A stretch of DNA of 62,326 bases from Streptomyces sp. ITFR-16 (GTDB lineage: Bacteria; Actinomycetota; Actinomycetes; Streptomycetales; Streptomycetaceae): positions 1 through 62,326 of the forward strand of contig NZ_CP134611.1 in NCBI RefSeq assembly GCF_031844705.1, in the 5' to 3' direction. The translations under genes and the position numbers were made by a program. Under the pieces are notes generated by a model. It was not told where the DNA came from and searched no databases. It saw nothing but the letters and a program-made list of their open reading frames with translations. This document shows, piece after piece, positions 42,241-50,382 of this stretch. Each line of letters opens with the position of its first letter. Within the stretch, counting starts at the first letter, position 1.

Positions 42241-42342
42241 TCCTTCCGCGCGAGCGCGGCGCTCCTCCGTGCCGCCCCGGCCTCACCGGCCGGGGCGGTT
42301 GCGGTGTTCCGCCACGACCAGCGACAGGAAGGAGAGGGCGTC

Positions 42343-42642
42343 ATGCACTTGGAGTTCTACGAGGTTGACGTCCCGATACACACCAACGACCGGGCGCAGC
42401 ACGGCTTGCACGTCTTCACCGGCCAGGCGACCTCGGTGACCGAGGCACTGACCCGCGCCCACCAGGTCTACGACGCGGCACTCTCCGCGCGGCAGGCCGG
42501 ACTCGAGAACCCCGGCCAGCAGAACGGCGGCTGGGGAGCGCGCGGCACGCGCGACGGCTGGGAGCTGGACTGGGCGGCGGCGAAGGCCGGCCTCTGGCCC
42601 AACCCGTTCAGCTGGAGCAGCAAGAAGCTCTACGAGCTGTAG
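42343..42642 (+). CDS. Small soluble protein of unknown function (99 aa)
   Basis: ATG 42343 follows AAGGAGAG. The sequence has a beta-rich start (LEFYEVDVPIHTNDRAQHGL) and helical middle (TEALTRAHQVYDAALSARQA), a Gly-rich loop and a Trp-rich tail. No TM. No family recognised. Confidence 0.6.
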   Translation: MHLEFYEVDVPIHTNDRAQHGLHVFTGQATSVTEALTRAHQVYDAALSARQAGLENPGQQNGGWGARGTRDGWELDWAAAKAGLWPNPFSWSSKKLYEL

Positions 42643-42730
42643 TTACGCCCCGGAGCAGGCGCCATAGGCGTCGAAACCGTCGCCTGCCCCGGGCCACCCA
42701 TCCCGTACGAGACGAGAGGGAGTCACCAGT

Positions 42731-43405
42731 ATGACCTCCATCGCACGCGTCCAGGCCCGTCCTGGGCAACGCGCGCTCCTCATCACCACCCTCGCGGTCC
42801 CGCTCACCGGCTGGACTGTCCACGCGGTGGCCCTGCACCGCCAGCTCGCCAACGCTCACCGCGATCCCCTGACCGGTGCTCAGCGGCGCGCGGGGTTTGA
42901 GCGCCGGGCGCAGCACCTCATCGACCGGTACGGCGACACCGTGATGGTCGCCCTGATCGACCTCGATCACTTCAAGGCTCTGAATGACGGCCACGGCCAC
43001 GCGGCTGGCGACCGGGCGCTGACCGCGACCGGTGAGCGCCTGATCGAGTGGGCCGGAAGCCGCGGAGTCGTCGGCCGCCTCGGTGGAGACGAGTTCGCAG
43101 TGGCCACGCGGATCGGCCCCAGCCGCCGCGCAGTCCGCCTCGCCCAGCTCGCCCGGACGCTGTCCGAACCGGTCGACATCGACGGCCACCCGGTCGATGT
43201 CGCCGCCTCGGTCGGCGCCGCCACCCCCGACACCCTGCGCACCCGCGACCTGTCCGCCCTGCTGCGCGGTGCGGACGCCGCGATGTACGCGGGCAAGCAC
43301 ACGGGCACCCCGGTGGTGGCAGGCCCCGAGCACGCGAACGTGGCCAGCATCAACGGTCGCCGCGCCGGACGCCCCGGCACCCACGCGACGGCGAGGGCCG
43401 CATGA
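42731..43405 (+). CDS. GGDEF diguanylate cyclase, membrane-anchored
   Basis: 224 aa. One N-terminal hydrophobic helix (ALLITTLAVPLTGWTVHAVA) is followed by a GGDEF domain: DPLTGA near residue 45, VALIDLDHFKALNDGHGHAA with the metal-binding Asp, and an intact GGDEF at 118-122. It should make c-di-GMP from two GTP, a signal that in Streptomyces keeps the colony vegetative through BldD. ATG 42731 follows GAGAGGGAG. Its ATGA overlap with the ASCH gene starts a tightly coupled run. It may delay sporulation during transfer. Confidence 0.85.
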   Translation: MTSIARVQARPGQRALLITTLAVPLTGWTVHAVALHRQLANAHRDPLTGAQRRAGFERRAQHLIDRYGDTVMVALIDLDHFKALNDGHGHAAGDRALTATGERLIEWAGSRGVVGRLGGDEFAVATRIGPSRRAVRLAQLARTLSEPVDIDGHPVDVAASVGAATPDTLRTRDLSALLRGADAAMYAGKHTGTPVVAGPEHANVASINGRRAGRPGTHATARAA

Positions 43406-43848
43406 GCCAGACACGCGTCGACTGGATCCGGGGCATCACGGTCCGCCAGCCCTGGGCGACCTGCCTCATCACCGGCGACAAGACGATCGAGAACCGCCCC
43501 TCCCCGGGCTGGCCGCTGGGTCTCTACCTCCTGCACGCCGGACTCGCCGTCGAACGAGCCGCGCTGCGCCTGCCGCTGGTCGCCACCACCATCCGCGGCC
43601 GCCAGCTGGAACGGGGCGCGGTCATCGGCGTTGCCCGCCTCACCGACGTCCACCCCGGCGACGGGCGCTGCACCCCGTGGGCCGAACCCGGCAGCCCGTT
43701 CCACCTGGTCTTCACCGACGTCCAGGAGCTCCCCCTCCCGATCCCCATCCCGGCGGGCGCGCTCGGACCGTGGAAGCCCAGCGAGGACCTTGTGGACCAG
43801 GTCCGCCTCCAGCTCCCTGACCTGCACGCCCCGGAGGGAACCCCATGA
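43402..43848 (+). CDS. ASCH-domain protein
   Basis: 148 aa with the ASCH signature at the start: GITVRQPWATCLITGDKTIE followed by NRPSPGWPLG and a later VIGVARLTDVHPGDG. ASCH domains have a PUA-like beta fold and are thought to bind RNA; some process RNA or modified nucleosides. ATG 43402 overlaps the GGDEF stop and its own stop overlaps the WhiB start (both ATGA), so three proteins are made in step. A possible RNA-binding regulator. Confidence 0.8.
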   Translation: MSQTRVDWIRGITVRQPWATCLITGDKTIENRPSPGWPLGLYLLHAGLAVERAALRLPLVATTIRGRQLERGAVIGVARLTDVHPGDGRCTPWAEPGSPFHLVFTDVQELPLPIPIPAGALGPWKPSEDLVDQVRLQLPDLHAPEGTP

Positions 43849-44405
43849 ACGGCAACCGCACCGGCGTCCCCAACGCGCCGGCCATCGTCCCCGCCGACGC
43901 CCGCATCCCCTTCCCCCACACCGAGGAGGTCCTGCGCTGCCGCACCAGCCCCGAGCTGTTCGGCATCGAGGACATCCACAACACCGACAAGGACCCGCAC
44001 GCCCGCGAGAAGGCGCTGGCCCAGGCCAAGCACGCCTGCTCCGGCTGCCCGATCGTCCAGGGCTGCCTGAAATGGGCGCTCGCCAACGAGGACCTGACCA
44101 AAACCGGGGTGTGGGCGGCGACCACCGCCCGCGACCGCAAGCAGCTGCGCAAGCAACTCGCGGCACGCCTCGGTGACGACTGGGTCGCGGTGGTCGCCGA
44201 ACAGGACCGCCGCCGTGCGCAGCGCCGGCAGGACGCGCGGCTCGCCCCGCCGACCGTCCGCACCCGCGCCCTGTCCCGCCTCGAAATGGAGCTCATCCCG
44301 ACCCGGCCCGAGCCGTACAACCGCTGGAGCCAGCCGATCACCCCCGAGCAGGCGGCCAGCAACCGGCACGTGCTGGAACTGTTCGTCAGCGGCAAGGCGG
44401 CGTAG
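43845..44405 (+). CDS. WhiB-family transcription regulator
   Basis: 186 aa with the four Fe-S cysteines of WhiB proteins: Cys32, Cys65, Cys68 and Cys74 (CSGCPIVQGC). The beta-turn motif is GVWAA instead of the usual GVWGG, followed by a basic C-terminal segment (RDRKQLRKQLAARLG) for DNA contact. It is longer than most. WhiB-like proteins carry a redox- or NO-sensitive [4Fe-4S] cluster and act with sigma factors in actinobacteria. Coupled upstream by ATGA. Confidence 0.9.
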   Translation: MNGNRTGVPNAPAIVPADARIPFPHTEEVLRCRTSPELFGIEDIHNTDKDPHAREKALAQAKHACSGCPIVQGCLKWALANEDLTKTGVWAATTARDRKQLRKQLAARLGDDWVAVVAEQDRRRAQRRQDARLAPPTVRTRALSRLEMELIPTRPEPYNRWSQPITPEQAASNRHVLELFVSGKAA

Positions 44406-44407
44406 CC

Positions 44408-45214
44408 GTGTTCACCGACTGGCAAGAAGCCCTCGAAGCCGAGTCGCTGCCCCTCAACCCGAACCACGAGCAGCAACTCGCCGCCGCGGCCCGGGTCACC
44501 GCGCACCACTCCCACGACCGCGACGACCTCGCGGAACTCCTGGACGCCATCGGCCTCCCCCACGACGACACCACCCTCACCACCCTGCTCCCCCTCACGG
44601 AATCCGGAGACGCATCCACCATGACGACCACCACCGCCCCGGCCCTGTCCGCGCACGCCGCCATGGCGATCTCCATGCACAACAACGGCGACGGCGCGGA
44701 CACCATCCGCGAGGCCACCGGCCTGAGCGAGACCAAGCTCCACGACCTCATCGCCGACCAGGTCCTCGGACGGCCCGCCACTCTCGCCGTCCCGGTCTCC
44801 ACCGAGATCCAGGAGCTGCTCGACTGGGCGGGATCGCACAGCCTCGCTGGGATCCGCAGCCGCGCCGCCCGCATCACCGCCGACCTGACCGAGCTGTCCG
44901 AGCGCCGCGACTCCGAGGCCGCGCAGCGCGAGGCCGAAGAGAAGGTCGCCAAGCTCAAGGCCGAACTCGAAGCGGCACAGGAGCAGCTGCGCACCGCGAA
45001 GGCCGGCGCCCGCACCGCGAACACGGGAACGGCCACCGCGCCCACCCCGATCCGCTCCGGGCTCGGCAGCGGTCGCAGCAAGGACGAGCTCGCCGAGATC
45101 CGGGCCTGGGCACGGAAGAACGGCCACACGGTCGCCAACGCCGGGATCGTCCGCAAGGAGATCCTGGACGCGTTCGACGCCGCCCACCAGGCGCCGGTCG
45201 CCAAGGCCAGCTGA
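44408..45214 (+). CDS. Protein with C-terminal Lsr2-like DNA-binding domain
   Basis: 268 aa from GTG 44408. A helical N-terminal domain and a coiled coil (EAAQREAEEKVAKLKAELEA) precede a linker and a C-terminal block EIRAWARKNGHTVANAGIVR that closely matches the Lsr2 DNA-binding domain. In Lsr2 this loop holds an Arg-Gly-Arg that enters AT-rich minor grooves; here it reads NAG, so binding may be altered. Lsr2 is the nucleoid protein that silences AT-rich foreign DNA. A plasmid-made Lsr2 relative could mask or antagonise that. Confidence 0.75.
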   Translation: MFTDWQEALEAESLPLNPNHEQQLAAAARVTAHHSHDRDDLAELLDAIGLPHDDTTLTTLLPLTESGDASTMTTTTAPALSAHAAMAISMHNNGDGADTIREATGLSETKLHDLIADQVLGRPATLAVPVSTEIQELLDWAGSHSLAGIRSRAARITADLTELSERRDSEAAQREAEEKVAKLKAELEAAQEQLRTAKAGARTANTGTATAPTPIRSGLGSGRSKDELAEIRAWARKNGHTVANAGIVRKEILDAFDAAHQAPVAKAS

Positions 45215-45216
45215 CC

Positions 45217-45705
45217 ATGGGCGACGCGATAGCCCTGGACGGGTTCCTGGACGAAGAGACCGTGCCCGGCGACCTGCACGGGTCGACGGCGCGGTTCCGT
45301 CTCACCGTCTCCCCGACGGACGAGCGCACCGACGAGATGATCTTGCCGTGCAGCGTCGCCGACGCGGAGCTCGCGCACAGGGTGCTGCACGAGCTCGTCC
45401 CCGGCGACCAGCTGCGCGTCACCGGCTACCTTCGGCTGCCCCGCACGCCGGACGAGCCGATGTGGCTGATCGTCACCACTCTCGCCGTACTGGAGACCGC
45501 GCCCCTGCTGTCCGACCCGGCCGCCGTCGCCACGGCCGTGCTGGAGAGGTACGGGCCCTACATCTGCTACTTCGACGCAGAGGACAGCGGCGAAGTGCCG
45601 GTATGGACCGAAGCCGGCGTGTGGGTGGGCCACGCCGGAGACCCGAGCGCGCTGGGCGAACTGATCGAGGAGTTCGAGCAGCGCCAGGCCACCGGCGGCG
45701 AGTGA
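45217..45705 (+). CDS. OB-fold (SSB-like) protein
   Basis: 162 aa from ATG 45217. The pattern MILPCSVADAELAHRVLHEL followed by VPGDQLRVTGYLRLPRTPDE fits a single-strand DNA-binding OB fold. The rest is acidic. An SSB-type protein could protect single-stranded DNA during transfer. The fold call is moderate; other OB-fold roles are possible. It starts two bases after the Lsr2-like gene. Confidence 0.55.
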   Translation: MGDAIALDGFLDEETVPGDLHGSTARFRLTVSPTDERTDEMILPCSVADAELAHRVLHELVPGDQLRVTGYLRLPRTPDEPMWLIVTTLAVLETAPLLSDPAAVATAVLERYGPYICYFDAEDSGEVPVWTEAGVWVGHAGDPSALGELIEEFEQRQATGGE

Positions 45706-45712
45706 CCCGGCC

Positions 45713-46429
45713 GTGCCCATCCGTCCCGAGAACCTCCACCGCTACCCGCGCGACTGGCCCCAGATCAGCGCGCGGATCCGGTTCGAGCGGGCGGGCGGAC
45801 GCTGCGAGTGCACGGGCCACTGCGGCCTGACGCACCCCGGCGGCCGCTGCCCCGCCGTTCACGAGGAGATCCACCCGGACACCGGCTCCGTGGTCGGCCT
45901 CACCACCGCTCACCTCAACCACACCCCCGAAGACGTGCGAGAGACGAATCTGCTCGCCGCCTGCCAGCTGTGCCATCTGCGGATCGACCACGGGCACCAC
46001 CGGGTCACCCGCTCGCTCACCCTCGCCGCCCGCGCGGCCGCCGCCGGACAGCTCGGGCTCCTCCCCGAGACCACGCTCGTCCGCACCGAGCCGCCCACCC
46101 CGCCGCGCCCCACCCGGGGCCGTGCCCGCGCGGCGGCGCTCCACCAGCTGCCCTTCCCCGAACCCGACCAGGAGAAGAAGCCCATGGCCCGCATCACCGT
46201 GAAGATCGCCCCGCTTCACCCCGACGGCACCGAATGCACCCACGCGGTCCGCCCCTCCGGCAAGCCCCGCGACGCCGACTCCGGGTGCGCCGGCCGCCGC
46301 AACTACGCCGTGGTGTGTAGCACCTGCGGCCCGGTCGGTGAGCCACACGGCCTCCGCGTCCTCGCCGAACCGGCGCAGAGCGTGCACCGCGACAGCCACA
46401 AGGCCGCGCTCGCCCCGACCTCCCGCTGA
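45713..46429 (+). CDS. HNH endonuclease-like protein with zinc-ribbon tail
   Basis: 238 aa from GTG 45713. The HNH core has TAHLNHTPEDVRETNLLAAC followed by QLCHLRIDH, with structural cysteines CECTGHC and CP before it. The C-terminal quarter holds another Cys set (TECTHAV; CSTCGPVGE), which may be a separate zinc ribbon; an internal ATG at 46183 with AGGAGAAG could make it as an independent protein. HNH nucleases act in restriction, recombination and phage packaging. In this context a DNA-processing role in transfer is possible. Confidence 0.75.
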   Translation: MPIRPENLHRYPRDWPQISARIRFERAGGRCECTGHCGLTHPGGRCPAVHEEIHPDTGSVVGLTTAHLNHTPEDVRETNLLAACQLCHLRIDHGHHRVTRSLTLAARAAAAGQLGLLPETTLVRTEPPTPPRPTRGRARAAALHQLPFPEPDQEKKPMARITVKIAPLHPDGTECTHAVRPSGKPRDADSGCAGRRNYAVVCSTCGPVGEPHGLRVLAEPAQSVHRDSHKAALAPTSR

Positions 46430-46492
46430 CCCCACCCGCTCCGGCCGCCGGGACCACCACGGTCCCGGCGGCCCCGCCGAATGTGAGGGCCG

Positions 46493-47089
46493 ATGCCCAC
46501 CACCGTCTTCGACCAGTTCACCCGCCGCACCGCCGACATCACCGCCCAGCTCACCACCCTGGGCATCCCGCTCACCGCGCCGGCCCTGCCGCCCGCCGAC
46601 GCCGACCCCGCCGACCCGTGGGCCAGCAACTACACCGTCCCGGTCGACCGCTCCAGCCTCGCCTGGTGCACCGCAGTCCGGATGCTCGCCGACCACCACC
46701 ACACCGGCATCGACCGCCAGGTCCTCGCCGCCGACGCCCTGCTGCGCGAGCTCGGAGTCCGCGGCCTCGCCCAGCTCCACTCCGACCTCCACCACGGCGC
46801 CCCCATCGACTACCGCTTCACCCGCTGCCCGTACTGCTCCGGCATCGGCGAGGACCCCACCCGGCCGGACTGCCAGGACGTCGGCTGCGCGCCGTGGCTC
46901 GAGTTCGCTGGGCACGATCACGTGTGCCCGGTCTGCCGCGGCGACGACTATCAGCCCGAGTGGTTCGCCGAAGAGCAGATGACGGAGCTGGAGGAACTGC
47001 TCGCCGACGTCCTCGAGGAGCGCGAGGAACGCGCCTCGATCCGCTTCCGGCTCGGGACGTTGCTGCGTCGCGGGGGGATGCGCTCGTGA
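46493..47089 (+). CDS. Cysteine-rich protein of unknown function
   Basis: 198 aa from ATG 46493. A helical N-terminal half is followed by a DnaJ-like cysteine zone with CPYCSGIG, CQDVGC and CPVCRGDDYQ, likely two zinc ribbons, and an acidic helix (EELLADVLEEREERASIRFR). GTGA overlap with the next gene. Proteins of this shape are frequent on actinobacterial plasmids and phages; function unknown. Confidence 0.65.
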   Translation: MPTTVFDQFTRRTADITAQLTTLGIPLTAPALPPADADPADPWASNYTVPVDRSSLAWCTAVRMLADHHHTGIDRQVLAADALLRELGVRGLAQLHSDLHHGAPIDYRFTRCPYCSGIGEDPTRPDCQDVGCAPWLEFAGHDHVCPVCRGDDYQPEWFAEEQMTELEELLADVLEEREERASIRFRLGTLLRRGGMRS

Positions 47090-47493
47090 CGGCTCGCATC
47101 GTCGACGGCAAGCCCTGGATCGGGCGCATGCGCACTGCTGCGCTCCGGCAGGGACTGGTCCGGCCTGCCGAGTTCTCTACGTGGGCCGGTGCCCGCCGGT
47201 ACCACGAGCGGCACAGCCGCGACCGCCAGGTGCTGGAGAAGCTGCGCGCCTCGATCTCCACGGACGGCATCCGGGAACCGCTCCTGCTGGGAGTCCGCGC
47301 AGCCGACCGGCTCGTCTTCGTCTTCGAGGGCCACCACCGCGCCGTCATCGCCCTCGAACTGGGGGTGCGCGCCTTCCCCTTCCGGTGGTTCTGGGACCCG
47401 GACGTCCAAGCCGTTGAGCACGAGCCGTTCCCGCACCACGCGCTGGGCCGGGACGGACAGGCGTGGCTGAGCCACCAGGAGGCGCGCCCATGA
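47086..47493 (+). CDS. ParB/Srx-like nuclease-domain protein
   Basis: 135 aa from GTG 47086. The core VLEKLRASISTDGIREPLLL followed by FVFEGHHRAVIALELGVRAF matches the ParB N-terminal (sulfiredoxin-like) fold, with GHHR in the place of the GxRR nucleotide-binding motif. It lacks the HTH of true ParB, so it is not the partition protein. Single-domain ParB-like proteins occur as DNA nucleases or modification enzymes in plasmids and phages. It overlaps the neighbours by ATGA/GTGA. Confidence 0.65.
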   Translation: MTARIVDGKPWIGRMRTAALRQGLVRPAEFSTWAGARRYHERHSRDRQVLEKLRASISTDGIREPLLLGVRAADRLVFVFEGHHRAVIALELGVRAFPFRWFWDPDVQAVEHEPFPHHALGRDGQAWLSHQEARP

Positions 47494-47858
47494 CGGCCCG
47501 CTTCCGCAGATGCGGCCACGGCAGCGGACCGATGCACCCCGGCGACCAGAAGGCAGTCGCGGAGTTCACCGCCATGCTCGCCGCCCGCCAGCACCCGGCC
47601 CCGTGGACCGGCCGCGGTGACGCCGCCGTACGGATCGGTGAACGCGGCCTGGAGCGCGGTCGGCCGCTACCCGACCAGCGGCCGGACGCCGACCCCATCG
47701 CCCTGGCCCTCATCCACCCCGACACCGAAGCCACCTTCACCGGCACGCTTCCCTGCGCCCGGAGCCTCATCCACGGCGCCTGGACCGACCCATACCGGCT
47801 CCTCACCCACGCCCTCGCCGGGCGCACCATCGACCCCGCTCTCACCCTGGAGGCATGA
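47490..47858 (+). CDS. Small soluble protein of unknown function (122 aa)
   Basis: ATG 47490 overlaps the preceding stop (ATGA). The N-terminus has a possible metal-binding RCGHGSGPMHPGDQK; the middle is charged; the end is hydrophobic. No family recognised. It precedes the lipoprotein by only a few bases and is part of the same operon. Confidence 0.6.
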   Translation: MTARFRRCGHGSGPMHPGDQKAVAEFTAMLAARQHPAPWTGRGDAAVRIGERGLERGRPLPDQRPDADPIALALIHPDTEATFTGTLPCARSLIHGAWTDPYRLLTHALAGRTIDPALTLEA

Positions 47859-47862
47859 CCCC

Positions 47863-48333
47863 GTGCAGCAGATCCGCCGCACCGCAACTCTCGCCGCCAC
47901 CGCCATGGCCGTCGTCCTGACGCTCACCGCGTGCGGCGCGACCACCCAATCCCCGGCACACCACGAGAGCCGCATGAAGAAGGCCGCCGGCATCGGCTCC
48001 CTGTCCATCATCTGCAACAAGGACATCTGGGAGAGCACCCGCCCGGACGGGCTGAAGAAGGTCACGACCACCCCCGCCGATGGCCCGCGCGGTCAGCGAG
48101 GCATGGTCCGGATCACGCTCACCGGTGCCCAGCTCGTCACATACCTCGATCAGCTGGACCAGGACGCACACCCCGGCTGGATGGGATCAGACATCCCCGA
48201 CCAGGAAGCCGTCTCCGGACGCGTCTACGACGGGCTCGCGCCTGCCATCGACAAGGCCGCCACCGCGCGCTCCGCCGCCGACCCAGCCCCCGAGATCCTC
48301 ATCGACGACACCCTCGCCACCAAAGCACCCTGA
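47863..48333 (+). CDS. Putative lipoprotein
   Basis: 156 aa from GTG 47863. A signal peptide (TLAATAMAVVLTLTACG) ends in the lipobox LTAC, so Cys24 should be lipidated and the protein exposed on the outer face of the membrane. The mature part has segment MVRITLTGAQLVTYLDQLDQ and an acidic end. As last gene of the transfer run it could act in mating-pair recognition or entry exclusion, but that is inference. A strong terminator follows. Confidence 0.8.
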   Translation: MQQIRRTATLAATAMAVVLTLTACGATTQSPAHHESRMKKAAGIGSLSIICNKDIWESTRPDGLKKVTTTPADGPRGQRGMVRITLTGAQLVTYLDQLDQDAHPGWMGSDIPDQEAVSGRVYDGLAPAIDKAATARSAADPAPEILIDDTLATKAP

Positions 48334-48339
48334 CCACGA

Positions 48340-48389
48340 AGCGGCCCTCCGCCCCGGACAAGTTCCGGGGCGGAGGGCCGCTTTTTTTT
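48340..48389 (+). terminator. Rho-independent terminator of the transfer operon
   Basis: Perfect 19-bp stem (48340-48358 and 48364-48382) with loop CAAGT and a run of eight T at 48382-48389. It is the clearest intrinsic terminator in the window. Confidence 0.92.
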
Positions 48390-48397
48390 GTTGTGCC

Positions 48398-49399
48398 TCA
48401 GAGGCGGCTGGTCAGGATGTCGAGCATCGCTTCCAGGTCGGCATGAGTCATGTTGGCCGTACACAAGTCCGCCACAACCTGCGGGTTAGTCCACTCCACC
48501 GTGACCGTGGGCAGCGCAGTCGCAGAAGAGGTGGAGTCATTCCGGGGCTCGGGGATACCGCTGCCCGCTTCGCCGTCAGTGGTTACCGCGGTAACCACTG
48601 ACGGGCCGACGGAGGCGGTGTCCGTCTCCGGATCGCCTCCATCCTCGGGAGTGGTTACCGCGGTAACCACCGGATCCACAGACTCCGGCTGCTTCAGCTG
48701 CCGTCGCTGCTGAGGGGGTTGCTGCTTGCGCTGCTCAGCCTGCTCCTTCTTGCGCTGCTCTGCAGCATCCTGCTCGGCACGCCAAGTGGAGACTTGGTCC
48801 GCAGCTGGCACACGGGCCAGCCGCCGCGCATCCCGAACGGCCAGATCCCCAGCCCGCAGCATGCCCTGCATCTCGGGAGTGAGCTTGAGCAACGCTCGCC
48901 GCTGGGACACCCAGCCATGAGTCCAGCCGCGGGCCTTCGCGGCTTCACGGGTACTGGGGTACTCCGCGACGACCGCCTCGACTGCCCGGGCTTCTTCAAT
49001 GATGTCGAAGTCTTGGCGGCCGATGTTCTCCTCAACGGCCGCGCCCAGCAGCTCACCACGGGACACCGCGACCGTCTCATCGTGAACGATGAGGAGCTCA
49101 GCGCGCCCGAACTTGTGCGCGGCGGCCAGCCGGCGGCAGCCGTTGACAACGACGTACTGCGCGTGGCCCACGCGCTCGGCATCCTCGGGCCACAGTGCGA
49201 GATAGCCCTTGGAAGTGACCACCAGGCACGGCTGGAGCTGCCGCTTGGCGATGGACTTGAGGTCTTCGAGATCCCCAAGGTCTTCGCGCGGGTTGCGCGG
49301 GTTGGCGACCAGGAGAGCAAGGGGTACGCCTGCAGACGTATCTGCGGCGACCGCGACCGGCTTGTCGTCGATGGTCGCCAGATTTACACGGCGACCCAT
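48398..49399 (-). CDS. parB: Partition protein ParB
   Basis: 333 aa. ParB N-terminal domain (LLVANPRNPREDLGDLEDLK; YVVVNGCRRLAAAHKFG), then the HTH (STREAAKARGWTHGWVSQRR), a Lys/Gln-rich linker and a C-terminal segment for dimerisation (HADLEAMLDILTSR). The nucleotide-binding motif reads GCRR rather than the common GERR. It binds parS, spreads along DNA and is moved by ParA. ATG 49399 lies one base after the parA stop. Two perfect palindromes that are probably parS lie within its linker, encoding the repeated VVTAVTT. Confidence 0.9.
   Translation of the reverse strand: MGRRVNLATIDDKPVAVAADTSAGVPLALLVANPRNPREDLGDLEDLKSIAKRQLQPCLVVTSKGYLALWPEDAERVGHAQYVVVNGCRRLAAAHKFGRAELLIVHDETVAVSRGELLGAAVEENIGRQDFDIIEEARAVEAVVAEYPSTREAAKARGWTHGWVSQRRALLKLTPEMQGMLRAGDLAVRDARRLARVPAADQVSTWRAEQDAAEQRKKEQAEQRKQQPPQQRRQLKQPESVDPVVTAVTTPEDGGDPETDTASVGPSVVTAVTTDGEAGSGIPEPRNDSTSSATALPTVTVEWTNPQVVADLCTANMTHADLEAMLDILTSRL
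48573..48670. promoter_or_regulatory. Two parS-like palindromes inside parB
   Basis: A 32-bp perfect palindrome at 48573-48604 and a 20-bp perfect palindrome at 48651-48670 share the core GTGGTTACCGCGGTAACCAC. Their centres are 72 bp apart. I found no further copies in the window. The Streptomyces chromosomal parS is a different sequence, so host and plasmid sites should not cross-react. Confidence 0.75.
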
Positions 49400-49400
49400 T

Positions 49401-50114
49401 TCAGACCTTCCCCTTCGCGGTGGTGCGGTTCCGGGTTTGTCTGGGCAGCGGACGACCGCCGATCCCCAACTCCATCGCCAGGCGGAAGAAGTCCTCCCGG
49501 GCTTCCAGAGCGATGCGTCCCTTGGGGTACTGGGTGCAGACCAGCCCCTCAGCCGACGCCCGGGTGTGAATCTTGTAGTGCCGAACGACAGTCTGCAGCC
49601 GCGGCCAACCGTTGTTGTCGACGTACTCCTGGGTCTGCTCCAGGTCCACCGTGCCGTCCCGCGGGTCCCAGTCAGTGATCAAGACCCGGTACGGGATGCC
49701 CTTCGGCTCCAGCACCTGCTCGATGGTCCGCTTGGTCGGTGGGTACGCCATCGCCTCTGGGGGCATGGGTACAACCACTTCGTCAGTGGAGTCGAGCGTG
49801 GCCGAGAGGATCTTCTCGTCCTCGATGTTGCCGGGGGAGTCGACGAAGACGTACTCGTACTGCTCCAGCGACTTCAGCCGAGCCAGATCCTCTGGCTTGT
49901 CGTGGCACTGGTGAAAATCAAAGGGGAGCTGCTCTTCATCCACCCGGTCCGACCACCAGACCGCAGAGGCTTGAGGGTCAGTGGAAACGACCAAGACTTG
50001 GCTCTGTTCCGAGCGGATACCGAGCGCCTGACCAGCGATTGCAGCGAGGTTGACCGTATTGGTGGTCTTCCCCACGCCGCCCTTCTGGTTCACGAACGCG
50101 ATTACGCGTGCCAT
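49401..50114 (-). CDS. parA: Partition ATPase ParA
   Basis: 237 aa from ATG 50114, with GAGGAG eight bases upstream. Deviant Walker A at residues 11-18 (KGGVGKTT), signature Lys11, and EYVFVDSPGNIEDEKIL as Walker B. It lacks an N-terminal HTH, so it is a type Ib-like or chromosome-like ParA without its own DNA-binding repressor domain. It forms a gradient on the nucleoid that pulls ParB-parS complexes apart. Upstream gene of the parAB operon. Confidence 0.92.
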   Translation of the reverse strand: MARVIAFVNQKGGVGKTTNTVNLAAIAGQALGIRSEQSQVLVVSTDPQASAVWWSDRVDEEQLPFDFHQCHDKPEDLARLKSLEQYEYVFVDSPGNIEDEKILSATLDSTDEVVVPMPPEAMAYPPTKRTIEQVLEPKGIPYRVLITDWDPRDGTVDLEQTQEYVDNNGWPRLQTVVRHYKIHTRASAEGLVCTQYPKGRIALEAREDFFRLAMELGIGGRPLPRQTRNRTTAKGKV

Positions 50115-50382
50115 GTTGAACTCCTCGGGCCCGTCCATTTCCCGGACTCTCCGGTACTCCGGGCCACGGGCAACTATCCCAGACCAGACAGCAGGCCAAG
50201 TCCTGCAACAGACGCGGCGCGTCGTTCTCCTCGCCGCGCCACACCCGGCGCGAGAGGACGATCAGTGGGCGCACCGTCCCGAGTCGCCTGGCGGCCCAGA
50301 GAGAGAAAGCTGGCCGCTGAGCTGTGCGCCCAGTTCGCGGGCGTACTGCGGGCACGGTGAACCGCATCGGTGCGGTGGCCGA

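Noticed and set aside
37735..43405. Complete Pycsar or CBASS-like defence system formed by the PycTM and GGDEF proteins
   Set aside because: They are 4.5 kb apart, and GGDEF makes c-di-GMP rather than cUMP/cCMP. No Pycsar cyclase is present.
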